Origin: Streptomyces gardneri
GTDB lineage: Bacteria; Actinomycetota; Actinomycetes; Streptomycetales; Streptomycetaceae
Direction: 5' to 3'
Length of the DNA: 55,925 nt
Assembly: GCF_006539185.1 (NCBI RefSeq)
Contig: NZ_BJMN01000057.1
Coordinates: forward strand, 1 to 55,925
Each line of letters starts with the position of its first letter. Positions within the stretch are counted from its first letter, which is position 1. A program made the position numbers and the translations under genes. Below, piece after piece: positions 33,045 through 40,999 of the stretch. Below the pieces are notes generated by a model. That model was not told the origin of the DNA, made no database searches, and saw only the letters and a program-made list of their open reading frames with translations.

Positions 33045-33638
33045 GTGAGCACGACACCACCTGTTCTCGCCGCAGAGCTGGCACAGGCGTGGGCCGACAT
33101 TCAGCGGCACCACCCCGAGCTGCCCGATCTTGCCGCGCCCGAGTCCCTGATCGGAGAGTCCTCGTCCGCCTGCGGCGCCGAGCTCTCCTTCGAGCGACTG
33201 CTCCACGAGGCAGTCCACGGCATCGCCGCCGCGCGAGGGGTCCGCGACACCTCACGCGCCGGCCGCTACCACAACCGCAGATTCCTCGCGATCGCCGAGG
33301 AGATGGGGCTCGACCACCCCGAGGAGCCACACGCCAGCAGCGGCTTCTCCCTGGTCACGCTCAACCCGGAGGCACGGCGGCGGTACCGCCCGACCATCGA
33401 GCGCCTCCAGCGGGCCCTCAAGGCCCACACCGTCGCGACCGCGGCCGACACGAAGCGCTCCTTCCGCGGACCGGCCGCCCGGCACGGCTCCTCCGGCGGC
33501 GGCGTCCGCGTCAAGGCCGTCTGCGACTGCGGACGGAACGTCCGCGTGGTGCCGTCCGTGCTGGCCCAGGCCCCGATCGTCTGCGGCGGCTGCGGCAAAC
33601 CCTTCCGCATTCCCGAGACGGTGGGCGCCGCCAGCTGA
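33045..33638 (+). CDS. SprT-like zinc metalloprotease-domain protein with C-terminal zinc ribbon
   Basis: 197 residues. Motif LLHEAVHGIAAARG (HExxH type, about residues 52-56 of the protein) followed by GRYHNRRFLAIAEEMGL resembles SprT/SPRTN domains, where a third histidine completes the zinc site. A C-terminal ribbon has CDCG (about residue 163) and CGGCGKPF. SPRTN-like proteases cleave DNA-protein crosslinks in eukaryotes; the bacterial role is not established. The conserved region starts at GTG 33045 (MSTTPPVLAAELAQAW); no Shine-Dalgarno is present, consistent with leaderless translation. A longer ATG start at 32982 has no support. Cytoplasmic. Followed by rpsP. Confidence 0.75.
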   Translation: MSTTPPVLAAELAQAWADIQRHHPELPDLAAPESLIGESSSACGAELSFERLLHEAVHGIAAARGVRDTSRAGRYHNRRFLAIAEEMGLDHPEEPHASSGFSLVTLNPEARRRYRPTIERLQRALKAHTVATAADTKRSFRGPAARHGSSGGGVRVKAVCDCGRNVRVVPSVLAQAPIVCGGCGKPFRIPETVGAAS

Positions 33639-33653
33639 GCCGGCGGCGTGTGG

Positions 33654-33659
33654 CACAAT
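33654..33659 (+). promoter_or_regulatory. candidate -10 of the rpsP operon
   Basis: CACAAT in TGTGGCACAATGG. A -35 is not evident at the standard distance. It would give about 130 bases of 5' leader before rpsP. Confidence 0.35.
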
Positions 33660-33793
33660 GGACAGCTGTACTCGACAGTCGCATAGGACCCCTCTCTCCT
33701 CCGGCTGACGCGTCCATCGGGCATCCGAGTACCGCAACCCCACGTGGCATCTCAAAGTGCCCAACCACGTCAAGACCAGGAGACACCACTCCA

Positions 33794-34237
33794 GTGGCAG
33801 TCAAGATCAAGCTCAAGCGCCTCGGTAAGATCCGCCAGCCGCACTACCGCATCGTCGTCGCCGACTCGCGCACCCGCCGCGACGGTCGCGCGATCGAGGA
33901 GATCGGCCTCTACCACCCGACGTACAACCCGTCGCGTATCGAGGTCGACTCCGAGCGTGCGCAGTACTGGCTGTCTGTCGGCGCCCAGCCGACCGAGCCC
34001 GTCCTCGCCATCCTGAAGCTCACGGGCGACTGGCAGAAGGCCAAGGGCCTCCCGGCCCCCGAGAAGGCGCTGCTCGTCCCCGCCACCAAGGAGGCGAAGC
34101 GCGCGTCGTTCGACGAGTTCGCGAAGGCCCTCGAGGGCGGCGACGACAAGGGTGAGGCCATCACCCCCAAGGCCAAGAAGGCCGACAAGAAGGCTGACGA
34201 GGCCGAGGCCGCGTCGACCGAGTCGACCGAGGCCTGA
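33794..34237 (+). CDS. rpsP: 30S ribosomal protein S16
   Basis: 147 residues. The first ~80 residues (AVKIKLKRLGKIRQPHYRIV, EIGLYHPTYNPS) are canonical S16; a 60-residue Lys/Ala/Glu-rich tail extends it, common in actinobacteria. GTG at 33794; AGGAG lies about 13 bases upstream, farther than usual. First gene of rpsP-KH-rimM-trmD. KH gene starts two bases after the stop. Confidence 0.97.
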   Translation: MAVKIKLKRLGKIRQPHYRIVVADSRTRRDGRAIEEIGLYHPTYNPSRIEVDSERAQYWLSVGAQPTEPVLAILKLTGDWQKAKGLPAPEKALLVPATKEAKRASFDEFAKALEGGDDKGEAITPKAKKADKKADEAEAASTESTEA

Positions 34238-34239
34238 GC

Positions 34240-34479
34240 ATGCTCGAGGAGGCTCTCGAGCACCTCGTGAAGGGCATCGTCGACAACCCCGACGATGTGC
34301 AGGTCGCCTCGCGCAACCTGCGCCGTGGCCGCGTGCTTGAGGTCCGGGTGCACCCCGACGACCTCGGCAAGGTGATCGGCCGTAACGGCCGCACCGCGCG
34401 TGCGCTGCGTACCGTCGTGGGCGCCATCGGCGGCCGTGGAATCCGGGTCGACCTCGTCGACGTGGACCAGGTCCGCTGA
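34240..34479 (+). CDS. khpA: KH-domain RNA-binding protein (KhpA-like)
   Basis: 79 residues. A single KH domain with the GxxG loop as GRNG (VIGRNGRTARALRTVVGAI). KhpA proteins form RNA-binding dimers with KhpB in Gram-positive bacteria. Conserved between rpsP and rimM. Start two bases after rpsP stop indicates coupling. A terminator-like hairpin follows (34516-34551). Confidence 0.92.
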   Translation: MLEEALEHLVKGIVDNPDDVQVASRNLRRGRVLEVRVHPDDLGKVIGRNGRTARALRTVVGAIGGRGIRVDLVDVDQVR

Positions 34480-34515
34480 ACAAGTCGGCCGCATCGGTTG
34501 AATGATGTGCCGGCA

Positions 34516-34551
34516 CGGGCCGGGGAGGGCTGAAGAGCCCACCCCGGCCCG
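34516..34551 (+). terminator. hairpin between the KH gene and rimM
   Basis: CGGGCCGGGG (34516-34525) with CCCCGGCCCG (34542-34551), then GGGCT/AGCCC around GAAG, with a single A-A mismatch. Followed by TTGTCGTTTT. May attenuate transcription into rimM-trmD. Confidence 0.7.
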
Positions 34552-34597
34552 TTGTCGTTTTCCTCGTACGAGCTGTGTGACAGGAGAGTGTGGAGCA

Positions 34598-35164
34598 GTG
34601 CAGTTGGTAGTCGCGCGGATCGGCCGCGCCCACGGCATCAAGGGCGAGGTCACCGTCGAGGTGCGGACCGACGAGCCCGAGCTCAGGCTCGGCCCCGGCG
34701 CCGTCCTGCTCACCGACCCGGCCTCCGCCGGGCCGCTGACCATCGAGTCCGGCAAGGTCCACAGCGGCAAGCTGTTGCTGCGCTTCGAGGGCGTCCGCGA
34801 CCGCAACGCCGCCGAGGCCCTGCGCAACACCCTCCTCATCGCCGAGATCGACCCCGAGGAGCTGCCGGAGGAGGAGGACGAGTACTACGACCACCAGCTC
34901 ATGGACCTCGACGTCGTCCTCGCCGACGGCACCGAGATCGGCCGGATCACCGAGATCTCCCACCTGCCGTCCCAGGACCTCTTCATCGTCGAGCGGCCCG
35001 ACGGCACCGAGCTGATGATCCCCTTCGTCTCGTCGATCGTCACCGAGATCGACCTGGAGGAGCAGCGGGCCGTCATCGACCCGCCGCCCGGCCTGATCGA
35101 CGACCGCGCCGAGATCGCCTCCTCCCGCGACGCCGAGGACGACGAATCGGGTGACGACGCATGA
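34598..35164 (+). CDS. rimM: 16S rRNA processing protein RimM
   Basis: 188 residues. 30S maturation factor binding S19 and the 3' major domain; N-terminal RimM barrel (QLVVARIGRAHGIKGEVTVE) and C-terminal PRC-barrel (YYDHQLMDLDVV, GTELMIPFVSSIVTEIDLE). GTG at 34598 has GGAG five bases upstream; the longer frame start at 34502 lies in the terminator hairpin. ATGA overlap with trmD. Confidence 0.96.
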   Translation: MQLVVARIGRAHGIKGEVTVEVRTDEPELRLGPGAVLLTDPASAGPLTIESGKVHSGKLLLRFEGVRDRNAAEALRNTLLIAEIDPEELPEEEDEYYDHQLMDLDVVLADGTEIGRITEISHLPSQDLFIVERPDGTELMIPFVSSIVTEIDLEEQRAVIDPPPGLIDDRAEIASSRDAEDDESGDDA

Positions 35165-35982
35165 GGCTCGACGTCGTCACGATCTTCCCCGAGTACCTCG
35201 AACCGCTGAACGTCTCCCTCGTGGGCAAGGCGCGCGCCCGGGGCCAGCTCGACGTCCACGTCCACCACCTGCGCGACTGGACCTACGACCGCCACAACAC
35301 GGTCGACGACACCCCGTACGGTGGCGGCCCCGGCATGGTCATGAAGACCGAGCCCTGGGGCGACGCGCTCGACGAGACGCTCGCCGACGGCTACGAGGCC
35401 GGCGCCCACGGCCCGGTCCTCGTCGTCCCGACCCCCAGCGGCCGGCCCTTCACCCAGGAGCTGGCCGTCGAGCTCTCCGAGCGGCCCTGGCTGATCTTCA
35501 CGCCCGCCCGCTACGAGGGCATCGACCGCCGTGTCATGGACGAGTACGCGACCCGGATGCCGGTCTACGAGGTCTCCATCGGCGACTACGTCCTCGCCGG
35601 CGGAGAAGCCGCCGTCCTCGTCGTCACCGAGGCCGTCGCCCGCCTCCTGCCCGGCGTCCTCGGCAACGCCGAGTCCCACCGCGACGACTCCTTCGCCCCC
35701 GGCGCCATGGCCAACCTCCTGGAGGGGCCCGTCTACACGAAGCCCCCCGAGTGGCGCGGCCGTGGCATTCCCGACGTCCTGCTCAGCGGGCACCACGGGA
35801 AGATCGCGCGCTGGCGGCGGGACGAGGCCTTCCGGCGCACCGTCGCCAACCGGCCCGACCTCATCGAGCGCTGCGATCCGGCCGCCTTCGACAAGAAGGA
35901 CCGCGAGGTCCTCTCGATGATGGGGTGGGCGCCCGAGCCCGGTGGCCGATTTTGGCGCAAGCTCCCCGACGTGGAAGAATAA
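35161..35982 (+). CDS. trmD: tRNA (guanine(37)-N(1))-methyltransferase TrmD
   Basis: 273 residues. SPOUT-fold enzyme making m1G37 in tRNAs to prevent frameshifting. MRLDVVTIFPEYLEPL start, DDTPYGGGPGMVMK, trefoil-knot region RYEGIDRRVMDEY and EVSIGDYVLAGGEAAVLV are all present. The C-terminal domain adds a longer tail than in E. coli. ATG overlaps the rimM stop (35161-35164). Confidence 0.97.
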   Translation: MRLDVVTIFPEYLEPLNVSLVGKARARGQLDVHVHHLRDWTYDRHNTVDDTPYGGGPGMVMKTEPWGDALDETLADGYEAGAHGPVLVVPTPSGRPFTQELAVELSERPWLIFTPARYEGIDRRVMDEYATRMPVYEVSIGDYVLAGGEAAVLVVTEAVARLLPGVLGNAESHRDDSFAPGAMANLLEGPVYTKPPEWRGRGIPDVLLSGHHGKIARWRRDEAFRRTVANRPDLIERCDPAAFDKKDREVLSMMGWAPEPGGRFWRKLPDVEE

Positions 35983-36071
35983 GCCGCTGTCGTCCGTCCG
36001 GCGCGCGCCCCTGCCACAGGGGGAACGACGCCCGCCAGGCACGAACGGCACCCCAGACATCCGAACGTACC

Positions 36072-36093
36072 GCTGATGACCTGTGGCATCAGC
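36072..36093 (+). promoter_or_regulatory. hairpin directly upstream of the rplS ribosome-binding site
   Basis: GCTGATG (36072-36078) pairs with CATCAGC (36087-36093) around an eight-base loop, one base before GAGGAAAGAG. Could modulate rplS translation. Confidence 0.4.
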
Positions 36094-36109
36094 GAGGAAA
36101 GAGACCTCC

Positions 36110-36460
36110 ATGGCCTCCCTGCTCGACCAGGTCAACGCGGGTTCCATCCGCTCCGACCTCCCCGCCTTCCGCGCCGGTGACACCGTGAACGTCCACGTGC
36201 GCGTCATCGAAGGCAACCGCTCCCGTATCCAGCAGTTCAAGGGCGTCGTCATCCGCCGCCAGGGCGCGGGCGTCAGCGAGACCTTCACGGTCCGCAAGGT
36301 CTCGTTCTCCGTCGGCGTCGAGCGCACCTTCCCGGTGAACAGCCCGATCTTCGAGAAGATCGAGCTCGTCACCCGCGGTGACGTCCGTCGCGCCAAGCTC
36401 TACTACCTGCGTGAGCTGCGCGGCAAGGCTGCCAAGATCAAGGAGAAGCGCGACCGCTGA
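36110..36460 (+). CDS. rplS: 50S ribosomal protein L19
   Basis: 116 residues; MASLLDQVNAGSIRSDLPAF start, RIQQFKGVVIRRQGAG and FPVNSPIFEKIELVTRG are canonical. L19 lies at the 30S-50S interface. ATG at 36110 with GAGGAAAGAG upstream. The 127-base gap from trmD includes the small hairpin just before the ribosome-binding site. Confidence 0.97.
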   Translation: MASLLDQVNAGSIRSDLPAFRAGDTVNVHVRVIEGNRSRIQQFKGVVIRRQGAGVSETFTVRKVSFSVGVERTFPVNSPIFEKIELVTRGDVRRAKLYYLRELRGKAAKIKEKRDR

Positions 36461-36513
36461 GCCCCGGCTCTTCGCTCACGCGACGCTTGAGGTCCTCGCA
36501 CAGACGGGCCGGA

Positions 36514-36519
36514 TAGGCT
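36514..36519 (+). promoter_or_regulatory. -10 hexamer of a likely near-leaderless sipW promoter
   Basis: TAGGCT ends nine bases before the sipW ATG at 36529; the gap (CTGTCCCCG) has no Shine-Dalgarno site. Confidence 0.4.
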
Positions 36520-36528
36520 CTGTCCCCG

Positions 36529-37293
36529 ATGGACACCGAAGCACAGCACACGGAGCGCGACCCCTCCACCGACACGGAGGACGGGTCGCGCTCCGCGCGC
36601 GTTTCCTGGCGGCGTACGGGCCTGCTCGGCGCGGCATGCGTGGTCTTCCTGCTGCTCCTGAGTCACTTCGTGATCCAGCCGTTCCTGATCCCCAGCAGCT
36701 CGATGGAGCCGACGCTCCAGGTCGGCGACCGGATCCTCGTGAACAAGCTGGCGTACCGTTTCGGCAGCGAGCCGCGCCGGGGTGACGTCGTCGTCTTCGA
36801 CGGCACCGGCTCCTTCGTACGCGAGGACGTCGGCGGCAATCCGCTCACCGGGCTCCTGCACGACGCCGCGGCCGCCCTCGGCTTCGCCGAACCCGACGAG
36901 ACCGACTTCGTGAAGCGGGTCGTCGGCGTCGGCGGCGACCGGGTGGTCTGCTGCGACAAGGACGGGCGGCTCACCGTCAACGGCGTCCCCGTCGAGGAGC
37001 GGTACGTGATGCTCGGCGACCAGCCGTCCCGTGTGCCCTTCGACATCGTCGTCCCCGAGGGGAAGCTCTGGGTGATGGGCGACCACCGGAGCGAGTCCAG
37101 CGACTCCCGCGACCACCTCGGCAGCCCCGGCGGCGGCATGGTCCCCGTCGACAAGGTCGTCGGACGCGCCGACTGGATCGCCTGGCCCTTCGACCGCTGG
37201 TCCACCGTGCCCGGGACGGGCGCCTTCGACGCCGTACCGGCAACGGCTCCGACCGCAGCAGTCGGCGGGCACGGCACAGGCCCCCGTGGGTAG
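36529..37293 (+). CDS. sipW: signal peptidase I SipW
   Basis: 254 residues. One N-terminal membrane segment (about 29-52), then the catalytic domain: IPSSSMEPTLQVGDRILVNKL holds the nucleophilic Ser, and TDFVKRVVGVGGDRV the general-base Lys. C-terminal MGDHRSESSDSRDH box D intact. No C-terminal membrane anchor, matching S. lividans SipW, the only one of the four lacking it. Overlaps sipX by eight bases. Four tandem signal peptidases cleave Sec and Tat precursors and share the secretory load. Confidence 0.93.
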   Translation: MDTEAQHTERDPSTDTEDGSRSARVSWRRTGLLGAACVVFLLLLSHFVIQPFLIPSSSMEPTLQVGDRILVNKLAYRFGSEPRRGDVVVFDGTGSFVREDVGGNPLTGLLHDAAAALGFAEPDETDFVKRVVGVGGDRVVCCDKDGRLTVNGVPVEERYVMLGDQPSRVPFDIVVPEGKLWVMGDHRSESSDSRDHLGSPGGGMVPVDKVVGRADWIAWPFDRWSTVPGTGAFDAVPATAPTAAVGGHGTGPRG

Positions 37294-38224
37294 CCGCGGC
37301 CGTCCGCCGGGCGGGTCCGCCCAGGGCCCCGGCACCACACCGCTGCCGGGCCGGGCCGAGCGGCGCAGGCTCGCCCGCAAGGTCAAGCGCCGCCGACAGC
37401 GCTCCGCGATCCGCGAGATCCCCATCCTCGTCACCGTCGCCGTGCTCATCGCGCTCGTCCTCAAGACCTTCCTGGTCCAGGCGTTCGTCATCCCCTCCGG
37501 CTCCATGGAGCAGACGATCCGCATCGACGACCGGGTCCTCGTCGACAAGCTCACCCCCTGGTTCGGCTCCCGGCCCCAGCGCGGCGACGTCGTCGTCTTC
37601 AAGGACCCCGGCAACTGGCTCCAGAAGGAGGCCGCGCCGGCCTCCGAGGACCCTGTCGGCATCAAGCAGGTCAAGCAGGCCCTGACCTTCATCGGACTGC
37701 TGCCCTCCGCCGACGACCGCGACCTCATCAAGCGGGTCGTCGCCGTCGGAGGGGACACCGTCCGCTGCTGCGACAAGGACGGTCGGCTCACCGTCAACGG
37801 CGTACCCCTGGACGAGCCGTACCTGCACCCCGGGAACAAGCCGTCCACGATCCCCTTCGAGGTGAAGGTCCCGGAGGGCCGGATCTTCGTCCTCGGCGAC
37901 CACCGCTCCCACTCGGCCGACTCCCGCTTCCACCTCGACGAGAAGGACCACGGCACCGTCTCCGAGGAGCAGGTCGTGGGGCGTGCCGTCGTGATCGCCT
38001 GGCCCGTCGGGAACTGGCGCAGCCTGGAGGAGCGACAGACCTTCGCCGCCGTACCGGACGGGCGTGCGAGTTCCGAGCCCGCGCTCGGTCTGTCGCATAG
38101 TGTTGCCCCGCGCAATCTGAACGGATTGCCCGGGCTCCCGACCCCTGCGGAACTTCTGCTCGTTATGGGAGTGGTGGGCCTGTCCCTGTTCCGGGGCAGG
38201 CGATCGCACGGAGTGAGGAGTTGA
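37286..38224 (+). CDS. sipX: signal peptidase I SipX
   Basis: 312 residues. Positively charged N-terminus (about 25-45), TM1 about 48-68, IPSGSMEQTIRIDDRVLVDKL (Ser nucleophile), RDLIKRVVAVGGDTVRCC (Lys), GDHRSHSADSRFH box D. A second hydrophobic segment near the C-terminus (LPTPAELLLVMGVVGLSLFRG) anchors the C-terminus. GTG at 37286 overlaps the sipW stop region; translated by coupling. A Lys/Pro/Glu insert of about 25 residues (WLQKEAAPASEDPVGIKQVK) separates the conserved boxes. Confidence 0.93.
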   Translation: MGSRGRPPGGSAQGPGTTPLPGRAERRRLARKVKRRRQRSAIREIPILVTVAVLIALVLKTFLVQAFVIPSGSMEQTIRIDDRVLVDKLTPWFGSRPQRGDVVVFKDPGNWLQKEAAPASEDPVGIKQVKQALTFIGLLPSADDRDLIKRVVAVGGDTVRCCDKDGRLTVNGVPLDEPYLHPGNKPSTIPFEVKVPEGRIFVLGDHRSHSADSRFHLDEKDHGTVSEEQVVGRAVVIAWPVGNWRSLEERQTFAAVPDGRASSEPALGLSHSVAPRNLNGLPGLPTPAELLLVMGVVGLSLFRGRRSHGVRS

Positions 38225-38225
38225 T

Positions 38226-39152
38226 GTGGGGGATTTGGCCGTCGGCGCACGATCCGGACACGATGAGCCCGAGAAGAAGGCCGATGAGGCCATCGGCGAC
38301 GATGTGACGGGTGACGATGTGACGGATGACGAGCGGGCGCACGACGACGGCGACGGCGAGGCGGCGGCGGGCAGGTCGGGCGCGAGCCCGAAGAAGCCCC
38401 GTTCCTTCTGGAAGGAACTGCCCCTCCTCATCGGCATCGCCCTGGTGCTCGCGCTCCTGATCAAGACCTTCCTGGTGCAGGCGTTCTCGATTCCCTCGGA
38501 ATCGATGATGAACACCCTCCAGCGCGGTGACCGGGTCCTCGTCGACAAGCTCACCCCGTGGTTCGGCTCCGAGCCGGAGCGCGGCGAGGTCGTCGTCTTC
38601 CACGACCCGGGCGGCTGGCTCGAAGGCCAGAAGACCCCCGACCCGAACGTCGTCCAGAAGTTCCTCAGCTTCATCGGCCTCATGCCGTCCGCCGAGGAGA
38701 AGGACCTCATCAAGCGGGTCATCGCGGTCGGCGGCGACACGGTCTCCTGCAAGGAGGGCGGCAAGGTCGTCCTCAACGGCGTGGCCCTGGACGAGAGCGC
38801 GTACCTCTACCCCGGCTCCGTGCCCTGCCAGGACTCCTTCGGCCCGATCAAGGTCCCCGAGGGCCGCATCTGGGTCATGGGCGACAACCGGCAGAACTCG
38901 CTGGACTCCCGCTTCCACCAGCAGCTCCCCGGCGGCGGCACCGTCGCCAACGACCTGGTCGTGGGCCGCGCCGTCGTGATCGCCTGGCCGGTCACCCGCT
39001 GGGCCACCCTCCCGGTGCCCGACATCTTCGACCAGCCCGCCCTCAACAAGGCCGTGGCCGCCGCACCGCTGGGCGCGGTCGGTCTGGCCGGAGCGCTCCC
39101 GCTGGTCCTGTGGCGTCGGAAGAAGCGCACGGCAGGGCATACCGCCGAGTAG
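38226..39152 (+). CDS. sipY: signal peptidase I SipY
   Basis: 308 residues. Acidic N-terminus with a short repeat (DDVTGDDVTDD), TM1 about 68-90, IPSESMMNTLQRGDRVLVDKL (Ser), KDLIKRVIAVGGDTVSC (Lys), MGDNRQNSLDSRFHQQ box D, and a C-terminal TM (AAPLGAVGLAGALPLVLW). The GTG at 38226 follows the sipX stop by one base. SipY is reported as the major signal peptidase in S. lividans; here inferred by order. Confidence 0.93.
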   Translation: MGDLAVGARSGHDEPEKKADEAIGDDVTGDDVTDDERAHDDGDGEAAAGRSGASPKKPRSFWKELPLLIGIALVLALLIKTFLVQAFSIPSESMMNTLQRGDRVLVDKLTPWFGSEPERGEVVVFHDPGGWLEGQKTPDPNVVQKFLSFIGLMPSAEEKDLIKRVIAVGGDTVSCKEGGKVVLNGVALDESAYLYPGSVPCQDSFGPIKVPEGRIWVMGDNRQNSLDSRFHQQLPGGGTVANDLVVGRAVVIAWPVTRWATLPVPDIFDQPALNKAVAAAPLGAVGLAGALPLVLWRRKKRTAGHTAE

Positions 39153-39205
39153 TGACCCGCGGGTAGATTGCCGTCCCGGACCGTCGACAGACCTCTGGGG
39201 TGCGC

Positions 39206-40006
39206 ATGAGCGGAAACAGAAGTGCATCGGGCGGCCACGGTCGCCTCGGCAGCGTGCTGTCGGGGCTGACCGTGGCCGTCGGCTGTGTGCTCTTCCTCGG
39301 GGGCTTCGTCTGGGGCGCGCTGGTCTACCAGCCGTACACCGTCCCCAGCGACTCCATGACCCCCACCATCGCCGTCGGCTCCCGGGTCCTCGCCGAGCGC
39401 GTCGACGGCGACGAGGTGCGGCGCGGTGACGTCGTCGTCTTCACGGACGCCCTGTGGGGCTCCTCGCCGATGATCAAGCGGGTCGTCGCGGTCGGCGGCG
39501 ACACCGTCGCCTGCTGCGACCGGGACGGCAGGCTCACCGTCAACGGCAAGGCCGTCGACGAGCCCTACCTGCGACCGGGACCCGGCGGCGTCGTCGTCGC
39601 CTCCGGCCAGGAGTTCTCCGTGACCGTTCCCGAGGGGAACCTCTTCCTGCTCGGCGACGACCGCTACACCTCGCTCGACTCCCGCTCGCACATGGAGGAG
39701 GCCGGACACGGGTCCGTGCCCCGCTCCGCGGTCGTCGGCAGGGTCGACGCCGTCGCCTGGCCCGCCGAGGGCCTCCTGGAGCCCGCGAAGGGCTTCGCCG
39801 ACCTGCCGGGCGGGATCTCCCGGCCGGGACCCTTCACGGCCCTCCTCGCGGCGATCGTGGCCGGGACCGCACTGGTCCTGGCCGGTGCCGCGTACGGGCC
39901 CGTGGCGCGCCTCCTGACGCGGCGTCCGGGCGGGACGGGGCCCGGGAAGCGATCCGGGTCGGGGGTCCCACAGGGGCCGGCCGCGGGGGAGAAGGTGGGG
40001 ACATGA
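39206..40006 (+). CDS. sipZ: signal peptidase I SipZ
   Basis: 266 residues. N-terminal TM about 16-38, VPSDSMTPTIAVGSRVLAERV (Ser), SPMIKRVVAVGGDTVACC (Lys), LGDDRYTSLDSRSH box D, and C-terminal TM (FTALLAAIVAGTALVLAGAA). The box D reads GDDR instead of GDHR/GDNR. ATG at 39206 (GGGG upstream); a GTG two codons earlier is possible. Its stop overlaps the Nudix ATG by four bases. Confidence 0.92.
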   Translation: MSGNRSASGGHGRLGSVLSGLTVAVGCVLFLGGFVWGALVYQPYTVPSDSMTPTIAVGSRVLAERVDGDEVRRGDVVVFTDALWGSSPMIKRVVAVGGDTVACCDRDGRLTVNGKAVDEPYLRPGPGGVVVASGQEFSVTVPEGNLFLLGDDRYTSLDSRSHMEEAGHGSVPRSAVVGRVDAVAWPAEGLLEPAKGFADLPGGISRPGPFTALLAAIVAGTALVLAGAAYGPVARLLTRRPGGTGPGKRSGSGVPQGPAAGEKVGT

Positions 40007-40524
40007 CGGATCACGCTCCCTCCACGGCACCGGAGCCCGCCGTGCGACAGGTGGCCAGGGTCGTCCTCCTCGACCCCGACGACCGCATCCTGCTCATGCA
40101 CGGATACGAACCTGACGACCCCGCCGACACCTGGTGGTTCACCCCCGGCGGCGGCCTGGAGGGCGACGAGACCCGGGCGGAGGCCGCGCTGCGCGAACTC
40201 GCCGAGGAGACCGGCATCACCGACGCCGAGCTCGGGCCGGTCCTCTGGCAGCGGTACTGCTCCTTCCCCTTCGACGGCCGCCGCTGGGACCAGGACGAGT
40301 GGTACTACCTGGCCCGCATCCGCCGGACCGGGACAGATCCCCGCCCCCAGGCCCTCACGGAGCTGGAGACCCGCAGCCTCGCGGGCCTCAGATGGTGGAC
40401 CTCCGCCGAACTGTCGGCGGCCCGTGAGACGGTGTACCCGACCAGACTCGCCGAGTTGCTGCGCACGCTGCTCGACGAAGGACCTCCGAGTGCGCCGGTG
40501 GTTCTCGCCCCGGAAATCGTTTAG
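40003..40524 (+). CDS. Nudix hydrolase
   Basis: 173 residues. Nudix box GLEGDETRAEAALRELAEETGI fits G-x5-E-x7-REUxEExGU, so it should hydrolyse a nucleoside diphosphate linked to another moiety; substrate unknown. The N-terminal strand VARVVLLDPDDRILLMHGY and a WWFTPGGG stretch precede it. ATG overlaps the sipZ stop, placing it at the end of the sip operon. Confidence 0.9.
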   Translation: MTDHAPSTAPEPAVRQVARVVLLDPDDRILLMHGYEPDDPADTWWFTPGGGLEGDETRAEAALRELAEETGITDAELGPVLWQRYCSFPFDGRRWDQDEWYYLARIRRTGTDPRPQALTELETRSLAGLRWWTSAELSAARETVYPTRLAELLRTLLDEGPPSAPVVLAPEIV

Positions 40525-40579
40525 GGGTGCGGCCGACTGGCGCACAATAGGTGGACGCACGGCTGAAGGGGAACATGCC

Positions 40580-40888
40580 ATGAGCGCCGAGGACCTCGAG
40601 AAGTACGAGACCGAGATGGAGCTGAAGCTCTACCGGGAGTACCGCGACGTCGTCGGGCTGTTCAAATACGTGATCGAGACCGAGCGGCGTTTCTACCTCA
40701 CCAATGACTACGAGATGCAGGTGCACTCGGTGCAGGGCGAGGTCTTCTTCGAGGTCAGCATGGCCGATGCCTGGGTCTGGGACATGTACAGGCCGGCCAG
40801 GTTCGTCAAGCAGGTCCGTGTGCTCACCTTCAAGGACGTGAACATCGAGGAGCTCAACAAGAGCGACCTCGAACTTCCCGGCAGCTGA
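40580..40888 (+). CDS. DUF2469 family protein
   Basis: 102 residues. A highly conserved actinobacterial family of unknown function: MSAEDLEKYETEMELKLYREYRDVVGLFKYVIETERRFYL, then FEVSMADAWVWDMYRPARFVKQVRV. Compact, soluble, no cysteine clusters or known catalytic motif. ATG at 40580 is preceded by GGGGAA. Sits between a Nudix gene and yraN-comM-dprA, a position kept across actinobacteria. A -10-like CACAAT lies at 40544-40549. Confidence 0.93.
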   Translation: MSAEDLEKYETEMELKLYREYRDVVGLFKYVIETERRFYLTNDYEMQVHSVQGEVFFEVSMADAWVWDMYRPARFVKQVRVLTFKDVNIEELNKSDLELPGS

Positions 40889-40895
40889 CCGCTGA

Positions 40896-40913
40896 CTCAC
40901 CCCCAGGGGTGAG
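40896..40913 (+). terminator. short hairpin after DUF2469 gene
   Basis: CTCACCC (40896-40902) pairs with GGGTGAG (40907-40913) around CCAG, eight bases after the stop. No T-run. Confidence 0.4.
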
Positions 40914-40999
40914 CGAGTTCTCCACAGCACCCCGGCCCTCCACAGGCCCGCACACGGTCCGGCGCACTCCGTCACAGTCGGTGACGGAGGTGGTACCGC

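Noticed and set aside
32794..33048. 84-codon frame before the SprT-like gene, with Cys-rich segments that recall leader peptides
   Set aside because: It runs through the promoter and AT-rich stretch and ends within the next gene; the last third has non-coding codon bias.
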